From Phycisphaerae bacterium (GTDB lineage: Bacteria > Planctomycetota > Phycisphaerae > Phycisphaerales > Phycisphaeraceae), in assembly GCA_030426385.1 (NCBI GenBank), contig JAUHYI010000006.1, positions 1 to 64,000 of the forward strand: a DNA stretch of 64,000 nt. Reading direction: 5' to 3'. Shown one piece after another: positions 40,870 to 49,904 of this stretch; the stretch's first letter is position 1, and each line of letters opens with the position of its first letter. The position numbers were made by a program, and so were the translations under genes. Under the pieces are notes generated by a model. That model ran no database searches. It saw only the letters and a list, made by a program, of their open reading frames with translations, and was not told where the DNA came from.

Positions 40870-43146
40870 TTACTTACGATCGCGGTGTGTCGAAGTCTGT
40901 GTCGATGCCGAAGTCGAAGAAGTTGACGTTGACGATGTCGATGTTGATGTTGTCGACGGTGTCGATGGCGTGGCGTTTAACCATCGGCCGAGGCACATCA
41001 CCGGAAAATACAAACGGTACAAGTGATAACGCAGATAGAACACGCGCGGGAAGCCGGTGCCGGTAAACCATGGCTCGTCCCACGACCCGGCGTTGGGGCC
41101 ATCGGTGAGCTGTTGATTTAATAGCCATTGGATGCCGCGGCGCACGCCGGGATGATCGTTGCCGAACACAGCCATCAATCCCATAACGCCCCATGATGTC
41201 TGGCTGGCGGTGGATGGCCCCTGGCCCATGCGTGTGCGATACTCGTAAGTGTCTGCCGATTCGCCGAACGAGCCATCGTCCTGCTGCACGCTTTCAAACC
41301 AGCGACCCGCAGCCATGACCCAGTCGGCTTCCATGTCTTGCCCCACACTTTTCAAACCGGCCAACACCTGCCATGTGCCATAGATGTAATTCACACCCCA
41401 TCGGCCGAACCAACAACCTTCGGGTTCTTGTTTGCTGCGAATGAATGCGATGGCTTGTTCCACCTGCGGATGATCGGGCAGAAAACCGTGATGGCCCAGG
41501 CACTCAAGCGTTCGGCCAGCGATGTCCGGACACGATGGATCCTGAATCGCATTGTGATCGGCAAACGGGACATGCTCGAGCAGAGGGCGTTCCTGCGTGC
41601 GATCGAACGCTGCCCAACCGCCATCGTCGTTTTGTAAGGCGAGCATCCATTCGACGCCACGCCGGGCCGCTTGTTCGGCTTCATCGCCACCGATGCGTTT
41701 GAGCGCCATGGCGACCATCGCCGTGTCATCGACATCGGGATAGTAGCCGTTGTTGAATTCGAAATACCAACCGCTGGGATCGACGGGGCGCCGCACATTG
41801 GCAATCCAATCGCCGGGCTCGCGGCATTCTTTGCTGACGAGCCATTGCGAGCATTGGGCCACTGCGGGATGCGATTGGTCGAACCCCGCTTCGGTTAACG
41901 CATAGGCCGCGATGCCTGTATCCCAGATCGGACTGAAGCAAGGTTGCACGCGAATCGTGTCGTTTTCCTCGTCGTGGATCATCAAATCGTCAAGGTGTTT
42001 GTGGGCTTCCTTAACCAGGCGATGATCCGGCTTGTAACCCAGGCAACGCAACGCGATCAGGATGTACACCATCGGCGGAAATATCGCGCCCAGGCCATCA
42101 CTGCGATCGGTGTGATCGATCAGCCATTCTTCGATGCGCAACAGCGCGCGTTTGCGCAGCGGTGTCATGCCCGCGGAATCGACGAGCTTGAGTATGCGAT
42201 CGAGCGAGATGAAAATTTTCGACCACGTGCGATGGGCGTCGCCGTTGGGCAGCAAACGATGACGAGCCCGTTCATCCAGATACAGCTCATCAATGCAATG
42301 ATGCGCCGGTAGGGTGCGCGTCGGGCGATGGCTGGTCACAATCGCCAACGGCGTGATCATTGTGCGCGTCCACGCACTGACCTTGTCCAGATGGAAATAA
42401 AACCAGCGCGGCAGGAAAATCATTTCCGGCGGAATCGACGGCACCGCGTCGTAACGGATCTGTCCCAGCGCGGCCAAATAAAACTTCGTAAAGCTGTTGC
42501 AACGTTCAGCACCGCCGAGTCGTAAAATCAATTCGCGGGCACGCACCATGTGCGGCGCGTTGGTATCGTCACCCATTAACTTGAGTGCAAAATAACCCTT
42601 GACCGTCGCACTCAGATCCGGAGCAGCGCCGGGGTATTGCACCCAGGCACCATTGTCACGTTGCAGGCCACGCAGGTAGTTGGCAATTTTCGGCAGGCGT
42701 GGGTCGTCCTCCTGCTCGATGATCCATTTGAGCAGGATGTATTCGCTTTCGAGAATTGAATCACCCTCGAGCTCTCCGCACCAATAGCCAGCCTCTTTTT
42801 GCTCGGCAAACAAGGTGGCTACCGCGCGGTCCAAGCCACGGCGTGCCTGCTGGACAAAACCGCTGTCATTGACAGAGGCGATACCGTCCTGCGGTCGTCG
42901 GCAGTCCCGTTGAATCGTCGCGTCGATCATGTTGTTGCTGTCGGAGCTGTGATTGGGCGCGATGGGCGTAACGGCAATATCATCCCGATCGTGGTGCGTG
43001 TCACCTTCGCTATGAGCGCTATTGTCAGTGCTGCTTGGTTCGCTATTTTGGGCGCGGTGGGCCTTGCTGTAACCCCGCGTCGGTGGCACGGCTGGCTTGG
43101 GCTCCTCAGCGACATTTTCTGATTGCAGGTGTGCGGATTCAGCCAT
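40870..43146 (-). CDS. shc: Squalene-hopene cyclase
   Basis: A 758-residue terpene cyclase that folds squalene to hopene/diplopterol at the membrane. Hallmarks: the catalytic acid motif D-V-D-D at 471-474, preceded by P, several QW repeats (for example Q-N-D-D-G-G-W and Q-Q-D-D-G-S-F-G-E), W-V-Q-Y-P-G-A-A-P-D-L-S and a C-terminal F-P-R-V-F-Y-L-R-Y-H-L-Y-R. The first 80 residues are polar and not part of the cyclase, so a later start is possible. The last 35 residues are a Ser/Thr-only run encoded by imperfect hexamer repeats (about 40890-40970), absent in other cyclases. Hopanoids stiffen membranes. No hpn neighbours are seen here. Confidence 0.92.
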   Translation of the reverse strand: MAESAHLQSENVAEEPKPAVPPTRGYSKAHRAQNSEPSSTDNSAHSEGDTHHDRDDIAVTPIAPNHSSDSNNMIDATIQRDCRRPQDGIASVNDSGFVQQARRGLDRAVATLFAEQKEAGYWCGELEGDSILESEYILLKWIIEQEDDPRLPKIANYLRGLQRDNGAWVQYPGAAPDLSATVKGYFALKLMGDDTNAPHMVRARELILRLGGAERCNSFTKFYLAALGQIRYDAVPSIPPEMIFLPRWFYFHLDKVSAWTRTMITPLAIVTSHRPTRTLPAHHCIDELYLDERARHRLLPNGDAHRTWSKIFISLDRILKLVDSAGMTPLRKRALLRIEEWLIDHTDRSDGLGAIFPPMVYILIALRCLGYKPDHRLVKEAHKHLDDLMIHDEENDTIRVQPCFSPIWDTGIAAYALTEAGFDQSHPAVAQCSQWLVSKECREPGDWIANVRRPVDPSGWYFEFNNGYYPDVDDTAMVAMALKRIGGDEAEQAARRGVEWMLALQNDDGGWAAFDRTQERPLLEHVPFADHNAIQDPSCPDIAGRTLECLGHHGFLPDHPQVEQAIAFIRSKQEPEGCWFGRWGVNYIYGTWQVLAGLKSVGQDMEADWVMAAGRWFESVQQDDGSFGESADTYEYRTRMGQGPSTASQTSWGVMGLMAVFGNDHPGVRRGIQWLLNQQLTDGPNAGSWDEPWFTGTGFPRVFYLRYHLYRLYFPVMCLGRWLNATPSTPSTTSTSTSSTSTSSTSASTQTSTHRDRK

Positions 43147-43951
43147 TACACTCCGTTTCGGCTTACGATCATACCCGGTTCGGACACCGAGGATTCAAGG
43201 CCCTGTCCTCTTTGCCTGTGATCATGACCCCATGACCACTTAACCATTTAATCCATCCCCGGCTCCCATCTTCCGGCCCATCTTAAGGCTCATCTTCAGG
43301 CCTCCTTCGGTCATCCCTCGCTCCCCCTTCGGCCCGACCTCGTTCATGCCACATCATATGGAAAATGAACGCGTATCGCTCCAACATCGGCGTGATTTGT
43401 TAGCCGCCGAAACTGTGTTTGGAAAAACAGTTACAAGCCTAGTGTGATTCAAGCTAAAGCCCCTGATTTCGGCCACAGCATCTTTCTGAAATCGTAGCAA
43501 AACCCAGTGATCGCATCAACATTCTGCGGACACGAGTGATATACCCATCCCACAAAAACCACGCGCGTGGTTATCTCGTTAGCCGCCGCTGTTATGGAGG
43601 CGTGGGCCGTGCGTCAAACACAGGCACACACGCCTCCATAAAGGCGGTAACTAACGCATCAGTACTTCGTGCAATGTGTATGACCGGGCAATTCGCTGGC
43701 TTTGATCATTCCAGGCCGTGGCCCGCAATATCGCTCCGGGCCATGCATTGTGGATTCGATGTCATGCATGGAGCGCACGCATTTTCCCGTGAGCCACTGC
43801 ACTGCTCTTGGGCGACATGTTGCCATCAAACAAACCCTTGGCTGACCCCAGCTCCCCAGCACCATACACGCACGGGGGGCTTCCAAGAACGGCGGCGAGC
43901 GGTGGTTATCGGGGCTAATTCAAGAAAATTCCGAGTCATTATTGCAACCTC
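43147..43951. other. Intergenic region between shc and the LacI-regulated set
   Basis: No supportable gene in 800 nt. It contains a C/T-rich stretch with GGCCCATC/GGCTCATC-like imperfect repeats (about 43250-43320) and a family B repeat (43540-43680). The end leads into the LacI promoter. Confidence 0.45.
43540..43680 (+). repeat. Family B palindromic repeat, copy 3 (diverged)
   Basis: Begins ATACCCATCCCACAAAAACC. The inner arms are GTTAGCCGCCG and a partly eroded CGCCTCCATAAAGGCGG. The right end has decayed. Confidence 0.6.
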
Positions 43952-43980
43952 TTGACGGCCCGAGAAGTATTCGGTATGCT
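43952..43980 (+). promoter_or_regulatory. Promoter of the LacI-type regulator gene
   Basis: TTGACG (43952-43957), 17-nt spacer, TATGCT (43975-43980); expected start site near 43987, inside the operator palindrome. Confidence 0.6.
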
Positions 43981-44027
43981 TTGATTAAACGATTGCCCAA
44001 TTTAGAAAATCGTTTAATCAATACCGA
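43971..44027 (+). promoter_or_regulatory. LacI-type operator palindrome
   Basis: Perfect 14-bp arms TTGATTAAACGATT (43981-43994) and AATCGTTTAATCAA (44008-44021), separated by 13 nt. The symmetry extends to TCGGTAT (43971-43977) and ATACCGA (44021-44027) if a 3-nt shift is allowed. It overlaps the -10 box and the expected start site, 10 nt before the regulator ATG, so it is most likely the site of autorepression. Confidence 0.65.
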
Positions 44028-44036
44028 GGCCGCTTT

Positions 44037-45074
44037 ATGAGTGTGACATTAAAAGACATTGCCGTCGAAGCCGGGGTAACAACCCCGACGGTGTCAAAAG
44101 TCTTGAACGCCAGCTCGACCAGTGCCAGGGTGGGCCAAGCGACGCGAGAGCGTGTGATGGAGATTGCCCGCCGTCGTGGGTACCGAGCCAATCAAGTGGC
44201 CCGCGGGTTGCGCATGCAGCGGACCACGTCGATCGGGTTGATCGTTTCCGGATTAACCACGCCCGTACGCATGCGCATGCTTGAGCGGATTGAACAGTTA
44301 CTGCTCGCCAGTGGGTACCACGTTTTCATCGGAACCAGCGAAGGCTGTGCGGAGAAAGAATCACAATACGTCAAGGAATTTTTGTCACGCCAGGTTGATG
44401 GACTGGTGATCGCATCCCGGGGGCACCTCACACAAAACAGCCACTTGGAACGATTGGCCAAGTCGGGCGTGCCTGTGGTGTTGACCGAAGTTGAAGTGCC
44501 GGGTTTGGAGATCGCCCAGGTGGTGGTCGATATCGCCGAAGGCGCACGTCGGGCGACTCGTCATCTATTGGATCAAGGTCGACGGCCTGTGTTACTGGTG
44601 CCTGCTGGTGACAACCTGAGTGTGGCTCAGCGTATCACAGGATTCCTTCAGGCCTACACCGATACGGGTCGCAGCGCCAGCGAAGGACGAATTCATCGAA
44701 TGGATGTGTCCGCGTTAGGGGAGCCAGCTTCCTGGCCGCGACTGGGGCTCGCCGCAGCCCATGAGTTGGTCGCAGCGTATCCCGATCTCGATGCGGTGTT
44801 TGCCAGTAGTGATCACGTGGCACTCGGACTCATGCGAGGGCTTCGTCAAACAGGTCGACAAATCCCTGACGATGTGTTGGTGGTGGGATTTGATGGCCTG
44901 ATCGAATCAGAGTGTTACGAGCCACCACTGAGCACGATCGAGCAGCCCCAGGATTTGTTAGCGCGAGAGGTCGTTCGTGCGTTAAGCGAACAACTGCGTG
45001 ACGCGAAACCATCGCGTGAGCGTGTGTCATTGGTCCCGGAATTGATTGTCAGGGAATCAAGCCAAGTCGGCTAA
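44037..45074 (+). CDS. LacI-family transcriptional regulator
   Basis: A 345-residue repressor. The N-terminal DNA-binding domain has the LacI pattern: V-T-L-K-D-I-A-V-E-A-G-V-T-T-P-T-V-S-K-V-L-N, then R-E-R-V-M-E-I-A-R-R-R-G-Y-R-A-N-Q-V-A-R-G-L-R and the hinge. The periplasmic-binding-like effector domain follows (S-I-G-L-I-V, V-D-G-L-V-I-A-S, V-F-A-S-S-D-H-V-A-L-G-L-M-R-G, D-D-V-L-V-V-G-F-D-G). The ligand is unknown, but regulators of this family sense sugars or small metabolites. The downstream set with a glycoside hydrolase and catabolic enzymes is the likely regulon, and the palindrome just upstream the likely target. Confidence 0.92.
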   Translation: MSVTLKDIAVEAGVTTPTVSKVLNASSTSARVGQATRERVMEIARRRGYRANQVARGLRMQRTTSIGLIVSGLTTPVRMRMLERIEQLLLASGYHVFIGTSEGCAEKESQYVKEFLSRQVDGLVIASRGHLTQNSHLERLAKSGVPVVLTEVEVPGLEIAQVVVDIAEGARRATRHLLDQGRRPVLLVPAGDNLSVAQRITGFLQAYTDTGRSASEGRIHRMDVSALGEPASWPRLGLAAAHELVAAYPDLDAVFASSDHVALGLMRGLRQTGRQIPDDVLVVGFDGLIESECYEPPLSTIEQPQDLLAREVVRALSEQLRDAKPSRERVSLVPELIVRESSQVG

Positions 45075-45148
45075 GCATTCCAGTTTCACAATACTTACAA
45101 GTTTTCGAGGTTTGGGTCATATCTATTTTGAATTCAAAGGAGATTGTC

Positions 45149-45985
45149 ATGATGGTCAGCAAAAAAAAATCAACGTTAAGTGGTCTACTTGCATTGGTCG
45201 CAGCAGGGGGCTTGGCTGTTAGCCAAACCGCTCATGCCGATTACGTTCTCGTTGAAGATTTTGAAGCGCCTGCGTTCACCATAAACGCTGGCATCAACGG
45301 CATAAACGGTTGGACTGCGGATGCCGGGGCCCAAGCTGCGATTGATCCAGCAGGCGGAGTTAACCAGGTCGGACGTTTAACAGGAACCAACACCGGTGCC
45401 TCCAAGGCAGCCACCATCAGCAACAGTGATACGGGCACCTTTTTCTTCCGCTGGCGTCGAGCGGACACTGCGGGCAACTTTAACTTTGGAAACTCTGATG
45501 CCGCGACGGCTACCGGTTTTGGTGATTTTGAAACGCAAGTTGTTATCGAAGGGTTTTCTTCCGGCACGGATACCACGTTAGACCTGGAAGTCAATGACTA
45601 CGGCCAAAAAGATACCGATCAGGATTGGCAGGTCGATGTCTGGTTCAACACCTGGATCGTGGTTGATGCTGCGGAGGACGAGTATCAGGTTTACATCCAG
45701 GGAGGCTCGTATGGCAGTGTGACACAGATCACCATTGGAGCTGAGACGGACTTTAGTTTCCGTAACTCAAATCCAGCCAATCCGCCTATCGACAACGACA
45801 TACTTTCACTCTTTTTCAAGAACAATTTTGCCGCGGCCGGCCCGGTGTACATCGATGATCTCTATATCGATGCGACCGCAAGCAACCTGACCAATCCTCT
45901 GGTCAACAACATTCCTGAGCCCTCAACGCTGGCAATGGGATTGATCAGCCTGGTCGCTTTGATGCGACGCAAAAAATCCGCCTGA
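45149..45985 (+). CDS. PEP-CTERM protein of the LacI-regulated set
   Basis: A 278-residue exported protein. The ATG at 45149 follows AAGGAG. Signal peptide M-V-S-K-K-K-S-T-L-S-G-L-L-A-L-V-A-A-G-G ending T-A-H-A. The mature part starts with Y-V-L-V-E-D-F-E-A-P and ends with I-D-D-L-Y-I-D, the outline of a lectin/jelly-roll beta sandwich often seen in planctomycete carbohydrate-binding PEP-CTERM proteins. The C-terminus is I-P-E-P-S-T-L-A, a short helix and M-R-R-K-K-S. It may bind a glycan at the surface and serve the GH20-like enzyme nearby; this is inferred from context. Confidence 0.75.
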   Translation: MMVSKKKSTLSGLLALVAAGGLAVSQTAHADYVLVEDFEAPAFTINAGINGINGWTADAGAQAAIDPAGGVNQVGRLTGTNTGASKAATISNSDTGTFFFRWRRADTAGNFNFGNSDAATATGFGDFETQVVIEGFSSGTDTTLDLEVNDYGQKDTDQDWQVDVWFNTWIVVDAAEDEYQVYIQGGSYGSVTQITIGAETDFSFRNSNPANPPIDNDILSLFFKNNFAAAGPVYIDDLYIDATASNLTNPLVNNIPEPSTLAMGLISLVALMRRKKSA

Positions 45986-46054
45986 TCGTTTGCCGACGCC
46001 CGGTTATAGACACAGCAGACCGTAAGTAGGTTCTTAAATTGGAAAGGACGGAGT

Positions 46055-46756
46055 ATGCTGACCCGACGTGGTTTCACGTTGATCGAACTGTTGGTCGTCA
46101 TCTCGATCATCGCATTATTGATCGCCATCTTATTACCCGCGTTGCAATCAGCACGAGAAGCAGCCCGGCGGATTGCCTGTGCCAGCAATCTGCGACAGAT
46201 GGGAATCGGCGTGCAGGTCTACTTCAATGAGAACGAAGACTATTTCCCGCCAGCACACGCGCGGGGATCAGGATCGCTTTATGATCCCGGCTGGTTGAAC
46301 TGGAATGAACATCTCGAACAAGCCGGGGTGCAAGGAAGGGAAATTTTTAAATGCCCAACCGAAGATGTCGCGCCGTTTGAATGGGTGTCCGACCCAATCG
46401 AGCGGTTAGGCCCTTCAAGAATTCATTACGGTTGGAATTTCTATTTTTTATCCTTCGGCTTAAATCGCTTGTCGGGTGCGACGCCTTCCTACTTTGACTT
46501 CCACACGACTGCCTTGGATTGGGTGGAAAGGCCGAGCGAGACGCTGATGGTGACTGACACGCCTGGGCGCACCGGGGTATTAGGTTATGTCGCAAATGCT
46601 CACCCATTGGGATACCCGCCTTCCAATCGTCACAGTGGCAATTCAAATGTGCTGTGGGTCGATATGCATGTCACGGTAATGCCGACAGAAGATCTGATCG
46701 GCGATCATGTGACACAGGCCAATTGGTGGCGATGGAGCAACCTGCCGAAACCTTGA
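46055..46756 (+). CDS. Type II pseudopilin-like protein (planctomycete prepilin type)
   Basis: A 233-residue protein. The N-terminus is a type IV/type II secretion prepilin signal: [27 protein letters not shown], cleaved after Gly by prepilin peptidase, followed by the A-R-E-A-A-R-R helix. The C-terminal part has [16 protein letters not shown], the motif that recurs in the large planctomycete prepilin-like family (R-H-x-G-x-x-N-x-x-x-x-D-G-H). These proteins occur in many copies, often beside sulfatases and glycoside hydrolases, and may take part in surface capture of polymers. The precise role is unknown. Confidence 0.85.
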   Translation: MLTRRGFTLIELLVVISIIALLIAILLPALQSAREAARRIACASNLRQMGIGVQVYFNENEDYFPPAHARGSGSLYDPGWLNWNEHLEQAGVQGREIFKCPTEDVAPFEWVSDPIERLGPSRIHYGWNFYFLSFGLNRLSGATPSYFDFHTTALDWVERPSETLMVTDTPGRTGVLGYVANAHPLGYPPSNRHSGNSNVLWVDMHVTVMPTEDLIGDHVTQANWWRWSNLPKP

Positions 46757-46808
46757 TTGGCCTGCGTTCGTTGTGCGATTCTTGAAAAATCTAGTGGATT
46801 ATGAAGTT

Positions 46809-49800
46809 ATGCAGTGTGTTTTAAACCACAATTTATCGGTGTGTCCGTTACTACGGTCGTTCATTCTCTTTGGATGTTTATTTCCGTTGAGCATGTTAAG
46901 CATGGGGGTATCAGCCTTGGCTGAAATGCATGAGCCAAAAGGCGCGTCGTGGTTTTATCCGATCACTATCCGCACGCCGTATCGCGCATTGGAAGCGGGC
47001 GACGTGGTCGAGGTGGGCGAAGGGGTCTATCACAGCGACGCGCTGGTCCAACAAGGCATCGATCCGGATTCTGTCATGGTGTTGCACTATGACGCAGATC
47101 AAAACGTGTGGCAAAAACCAGCACAGATTCGCATCGAACCGATCGGCGAGCAGCCTTATCTAAATCGCGGACGGCTTAGCTTTCGACTGATCGATTCAGT
47201 GCCACCTTTGTCAGTATCTCATGCATACGCACTGGTATCGTTACCCGATTCACACACGAACTGGCCGACCATCGGCGCACCGCTGACGCAAACTTTGATC
47301 GCACCTGTTCCATCCAACGAACAAAGTCAAAACGCCGATTGGCATATTGAAACCAAGATCCAATCTTCGCTAAACGTGCGTGCGTACAACAGCGACAGGC
47401 TTTGGAAATACAACGGGCAAGGCCGAAAATCAGAAGCAATTATTCATAGCCCACAATACAAGGTTGTCCCGGGTGATGTTTTATATTTGGAAGTTCCCTA
47501 CCAGATAACAAGCATGCCTGTTCCAACTCGGGTTGAAGAGTTGCCTCGTGAGCAAGACATCGAATACCTCGGGCAAGCTGAACAGTTGTTGCCCCGTTTG
47601 ATTTGGCGGGCTCGTTGGACCGATGCCGCAGGACAAAACGTGCCCGGACCCGTGGCATGGAAAATGGATCGTCTGCCGATGGAACAGGCATTGGTTCGAC
47701 AAACGCATCTGAAAGTGCCGGCGCGCGCGGTGGCATTGGTGCTTGAGTTTGAATTCGGCGGACCCGGCCGTATTGATTGCTCGATCGGCCAGCCGATGTT
47801 GCGGCAACTTACTCAATTGCCTTCGCAAATCGCTTACGACATCAGTGATTCAGGCAAGGTGACGTTTCCGCAATACGAACATCGGCGTGATGGCCAAGCG
47901 TTTGTCTGGCATGATTCACTGACTGTTCGCGTGGGAACGCCCCGTTCTGATCAGTCCGATTCGGCCAACGTTGACCCGCATATATTGCTGGATGGCTTGC
48001 GTGATTATTCCCCACGATGGGTCAATGATAAAGAAGCAATCACCGCTGATGTTGTGATTGAACCGCTGGCTCAGACATTGTCAGACATCGATGAATTACA
48101 CGACGATGTGCTGTTAAAGCAACAAATTGAAACGTTGCCTGAAGAAGGTTACGTCCTGAACATTCGCCATGATGGTGTCACCGTCTATGCGCAAGACGAT
48201 CGCGGTGTGTTCTACGGCTTACAAGAGTTAGGCGAACGCCTGCGTTTGGGACAAGGCAAGATCGAATCCGCACTGGTCATCGATTGGCCTGCGTTGTCGC
48301 TACGAATGGTGCATCATTTGCTGACCTGGAAGCCGGTCGACGATCCCGATACCTATTACCAACAATGGATACCACGTCTTGCCAGACTGCGAGTAAATGC
48401 CATCGCCTTCGATGCTCGCGAAGCATGGTACAAACTTGATAAGCCTTACATTCAAAAACAATGGCAAGAGATCTTTGCCCTGTGTCGCCAGTGGCAGATC
48501 ACACCTGTGCCGATGGGGTTTAATTTCCGCAACCCGATGCCGGTCCGTGAGACCTTGCAATGGTATGCCGCGAACCTGTGTGAGAATGAACCGTATAGAT
48601 TGGACGGTACCCATGCCGTACCCCTGCGGCCAAAGGTTGATGCGTTTCGCAGTCGCCCTGTGAAACTCGACAGTGGTTTGGCTCCCGATACTGACGGCTT
48701 AACGCCGGTGATTCCACTGCTGGGCGCGAACAATCCCGTATGGGCAACCGATGAAAAAGGTCAAGCTCGCTATGAAATGGGACGCGACTTTGTCATTGAA
48801 GGCGAGATCGAGTGGGGCGGTTCTCGGCTGCCGTTTTCGCCGTTACGTTTACTCAAGCCGTTTGCGATAAGTCGCACCGCTGACAGTCGCATTCCCAATG
48901 GTTCCATCGTACTTCTAAATTACAACTATCTGTATCGTCAACGCGGTCATCATCAGGAAACCTACAGCACAAACATCAGTGAGCCTGAAGCTTTTGCCTT
49001 AACCGAAACCGCGCTGCAGGAAACGCTCAAGCAACTTGATCCGAATATTATTCATCTTAATCAGGACGAGATCATTGGACTAGGGCGCGATGGGCGCGAT
49101 CGGCAGCGCATGGCCCAAGGCCAAACGCCCGGCGATTTGTTCGCCGATCTACTGGCACGCTTGCGTCAAACCACACTCGATGCTGGTTATCAAGGCACAC
49201 GGATGATCTGGCATGACACGTTAACGCCTCTGCATGGAGGTTGGGCGTTAAATTACAATGCGCCATATTACAGCTATGACGCTCTGGATAAAATTGATCG
49301 TGACTGGGTCATCAACGTTTGGACCTATCGCCGCGATCCCGGCCGCAGCGAAGCAATGACTCGCGTTTTTCTCGAACGCGGTTTTACGGTTGTCGGTAGT
49401 CCCGCAGAGACACGTGAACGTGAAGGCGTGATCGATTGGTGTTATCTACTCAATGATCTGAGTCGCGAGTATCCCGGGCAAGTGTCGGGCATATTCTTGA
49501 CGAGTTGGCGAAATGCCAACCATGCGGCGTATCGCTGGCAACGAGATTTCGCGCGTTACTCGTGGAACCCTGGGCCTTGGACGCAACGCGTTGGGAATCG
49601 CTTAAGAGTCTATGACCCGATTCATCAACCGGTATCGATGGGGATGGACGCCTCACCGCGTGAACTTGCAAACATAAAACCAACCGTCGGCGCCAACCCA
49701 TCAAAGATGATGTCTCAGACTTATTGGCAAGCATGGAAGGGCGGTTATATCTCTGACTTTGCTTGGCCCAGCGCGGGCTCGAACACAATCGAGATTCAAC

Positions 49801-49847
49801 TGACGAACACTGTGGGACAAACGACATCCCGACTGATCACCAAGTAA
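46809..49847 (+). CDS. GH20-like glycoside hydrolase (beta-hexosaminidase family), exported
   Basis: A protein of about 1012 residues. The start is uncertain: the ATG at 46809 is used, with in-frame GTG codons at 46773 and 46794. A hydrophobic signal sequence ends A-L-A. Residues about 50-400 are beta-rich and unassigned. About 440-475 is the GH20 accessory domain (Y-V-L-N-I-R-H-D-G-V-T-V-Y-A...G-V-F-Y-G-L-Q-E-L). The TIM barrel follows, with the acid pair D753-E754 in H-L-N-Q-D-E-I-I-G, at the place of the family H-x-G-G-D-E. The enzyme would release terminal N-acetylhexosamine or a related sugar; the altered motif and 1000-residue size leave specificity open. It leads the catabolic genes downstream. 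Confidence 0.7.
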   Translation: MQCVLNHNLSVCPLLRSFILFGCLFPLSMLSMGVSALAEMHEPKGASWFYPITIRTPYRALEAGDVVEVGEGVYHSDALVQQGIDPDSVMVLHYDADQNVWQKPAQIRIEPIGEQPYLNRGRLSFRLIDSVPPLSVSHAYALVSLPDSHTNWPTIGAPLTQTLIAPVPSNEQSQNADWHIETKIQSSLNVRAYNSDRLWKYNGQGRKSEAIIHSPQYKVVPGDVLYLEVPYQITSMPVPTRVEELPREQDIEYLGQAEQLLPRLIWRARWTDAAGQNVPGPVAWKMDRLPMEQALVRQTHLKVPARAVALVLEFEFGGPGRIDCSIGQPMLRQLTQLPSQIAYDISDSGKVTFPQYEHRRDGQAFVWHDSLTVRVGTPRSDQSDSANVDPHILLDGLRDYSPRWVNDKEAITADVVIEPLAQTLSDIDELHDDVLLKQQIETLPEEGYVLNIRHDGVTVYAQDDRGVFYGLQELGERLRLGQGKIESALVIDWPALSLRMVHHLLTWKPVDDPDTYYQQWIPRLARLRVNAIAFDAREAWYKLDKPYIQKQWQEIFALCRQWQITPVPMGFNFRNPMPVRETLQWYAANLCENEPYRLDGTHAVPLRPKVDAFRSRPVKLDSGLAPDTDGLTPVIPLLGANNPVWATDEKGQARYEMGRDFVIEGEIEWGGSRLPFSPLRLLKPFAISRTADSRIPNGSIVLLNYNYLYRQRGHHQETYSTNISEPEAFALTETALQETLKQLDPNIIHLNQDEIIGLGRDGRDRQRMAQGQTPGDLFADLLARLRQTTLDAGYQGTRMIWHDTLTPLHGGWALNYNAPYYSYDALDKIDRDWVINVWTYRRDPGRSEAMTRVFLERGFTVVGSPAETREREGVIDWCYLLNDLSREYPGQVSGIFLTSWRNANHAAYRWQRDFARYSWNPGPWTQRVGNRLRVYDPIHQPVSMGMDASPRELANIKPTVGANPSKMMSQTYWQAWKGGYISDFAWPSAGSNTIEIQLTNTVGQTTSRLITK

Positions 49848-49904
49848 ACACCATGTAGTGGCATGCATTCCATGCGTGAACCTATTCTTTCGAAAGAGCG
49901 AATC

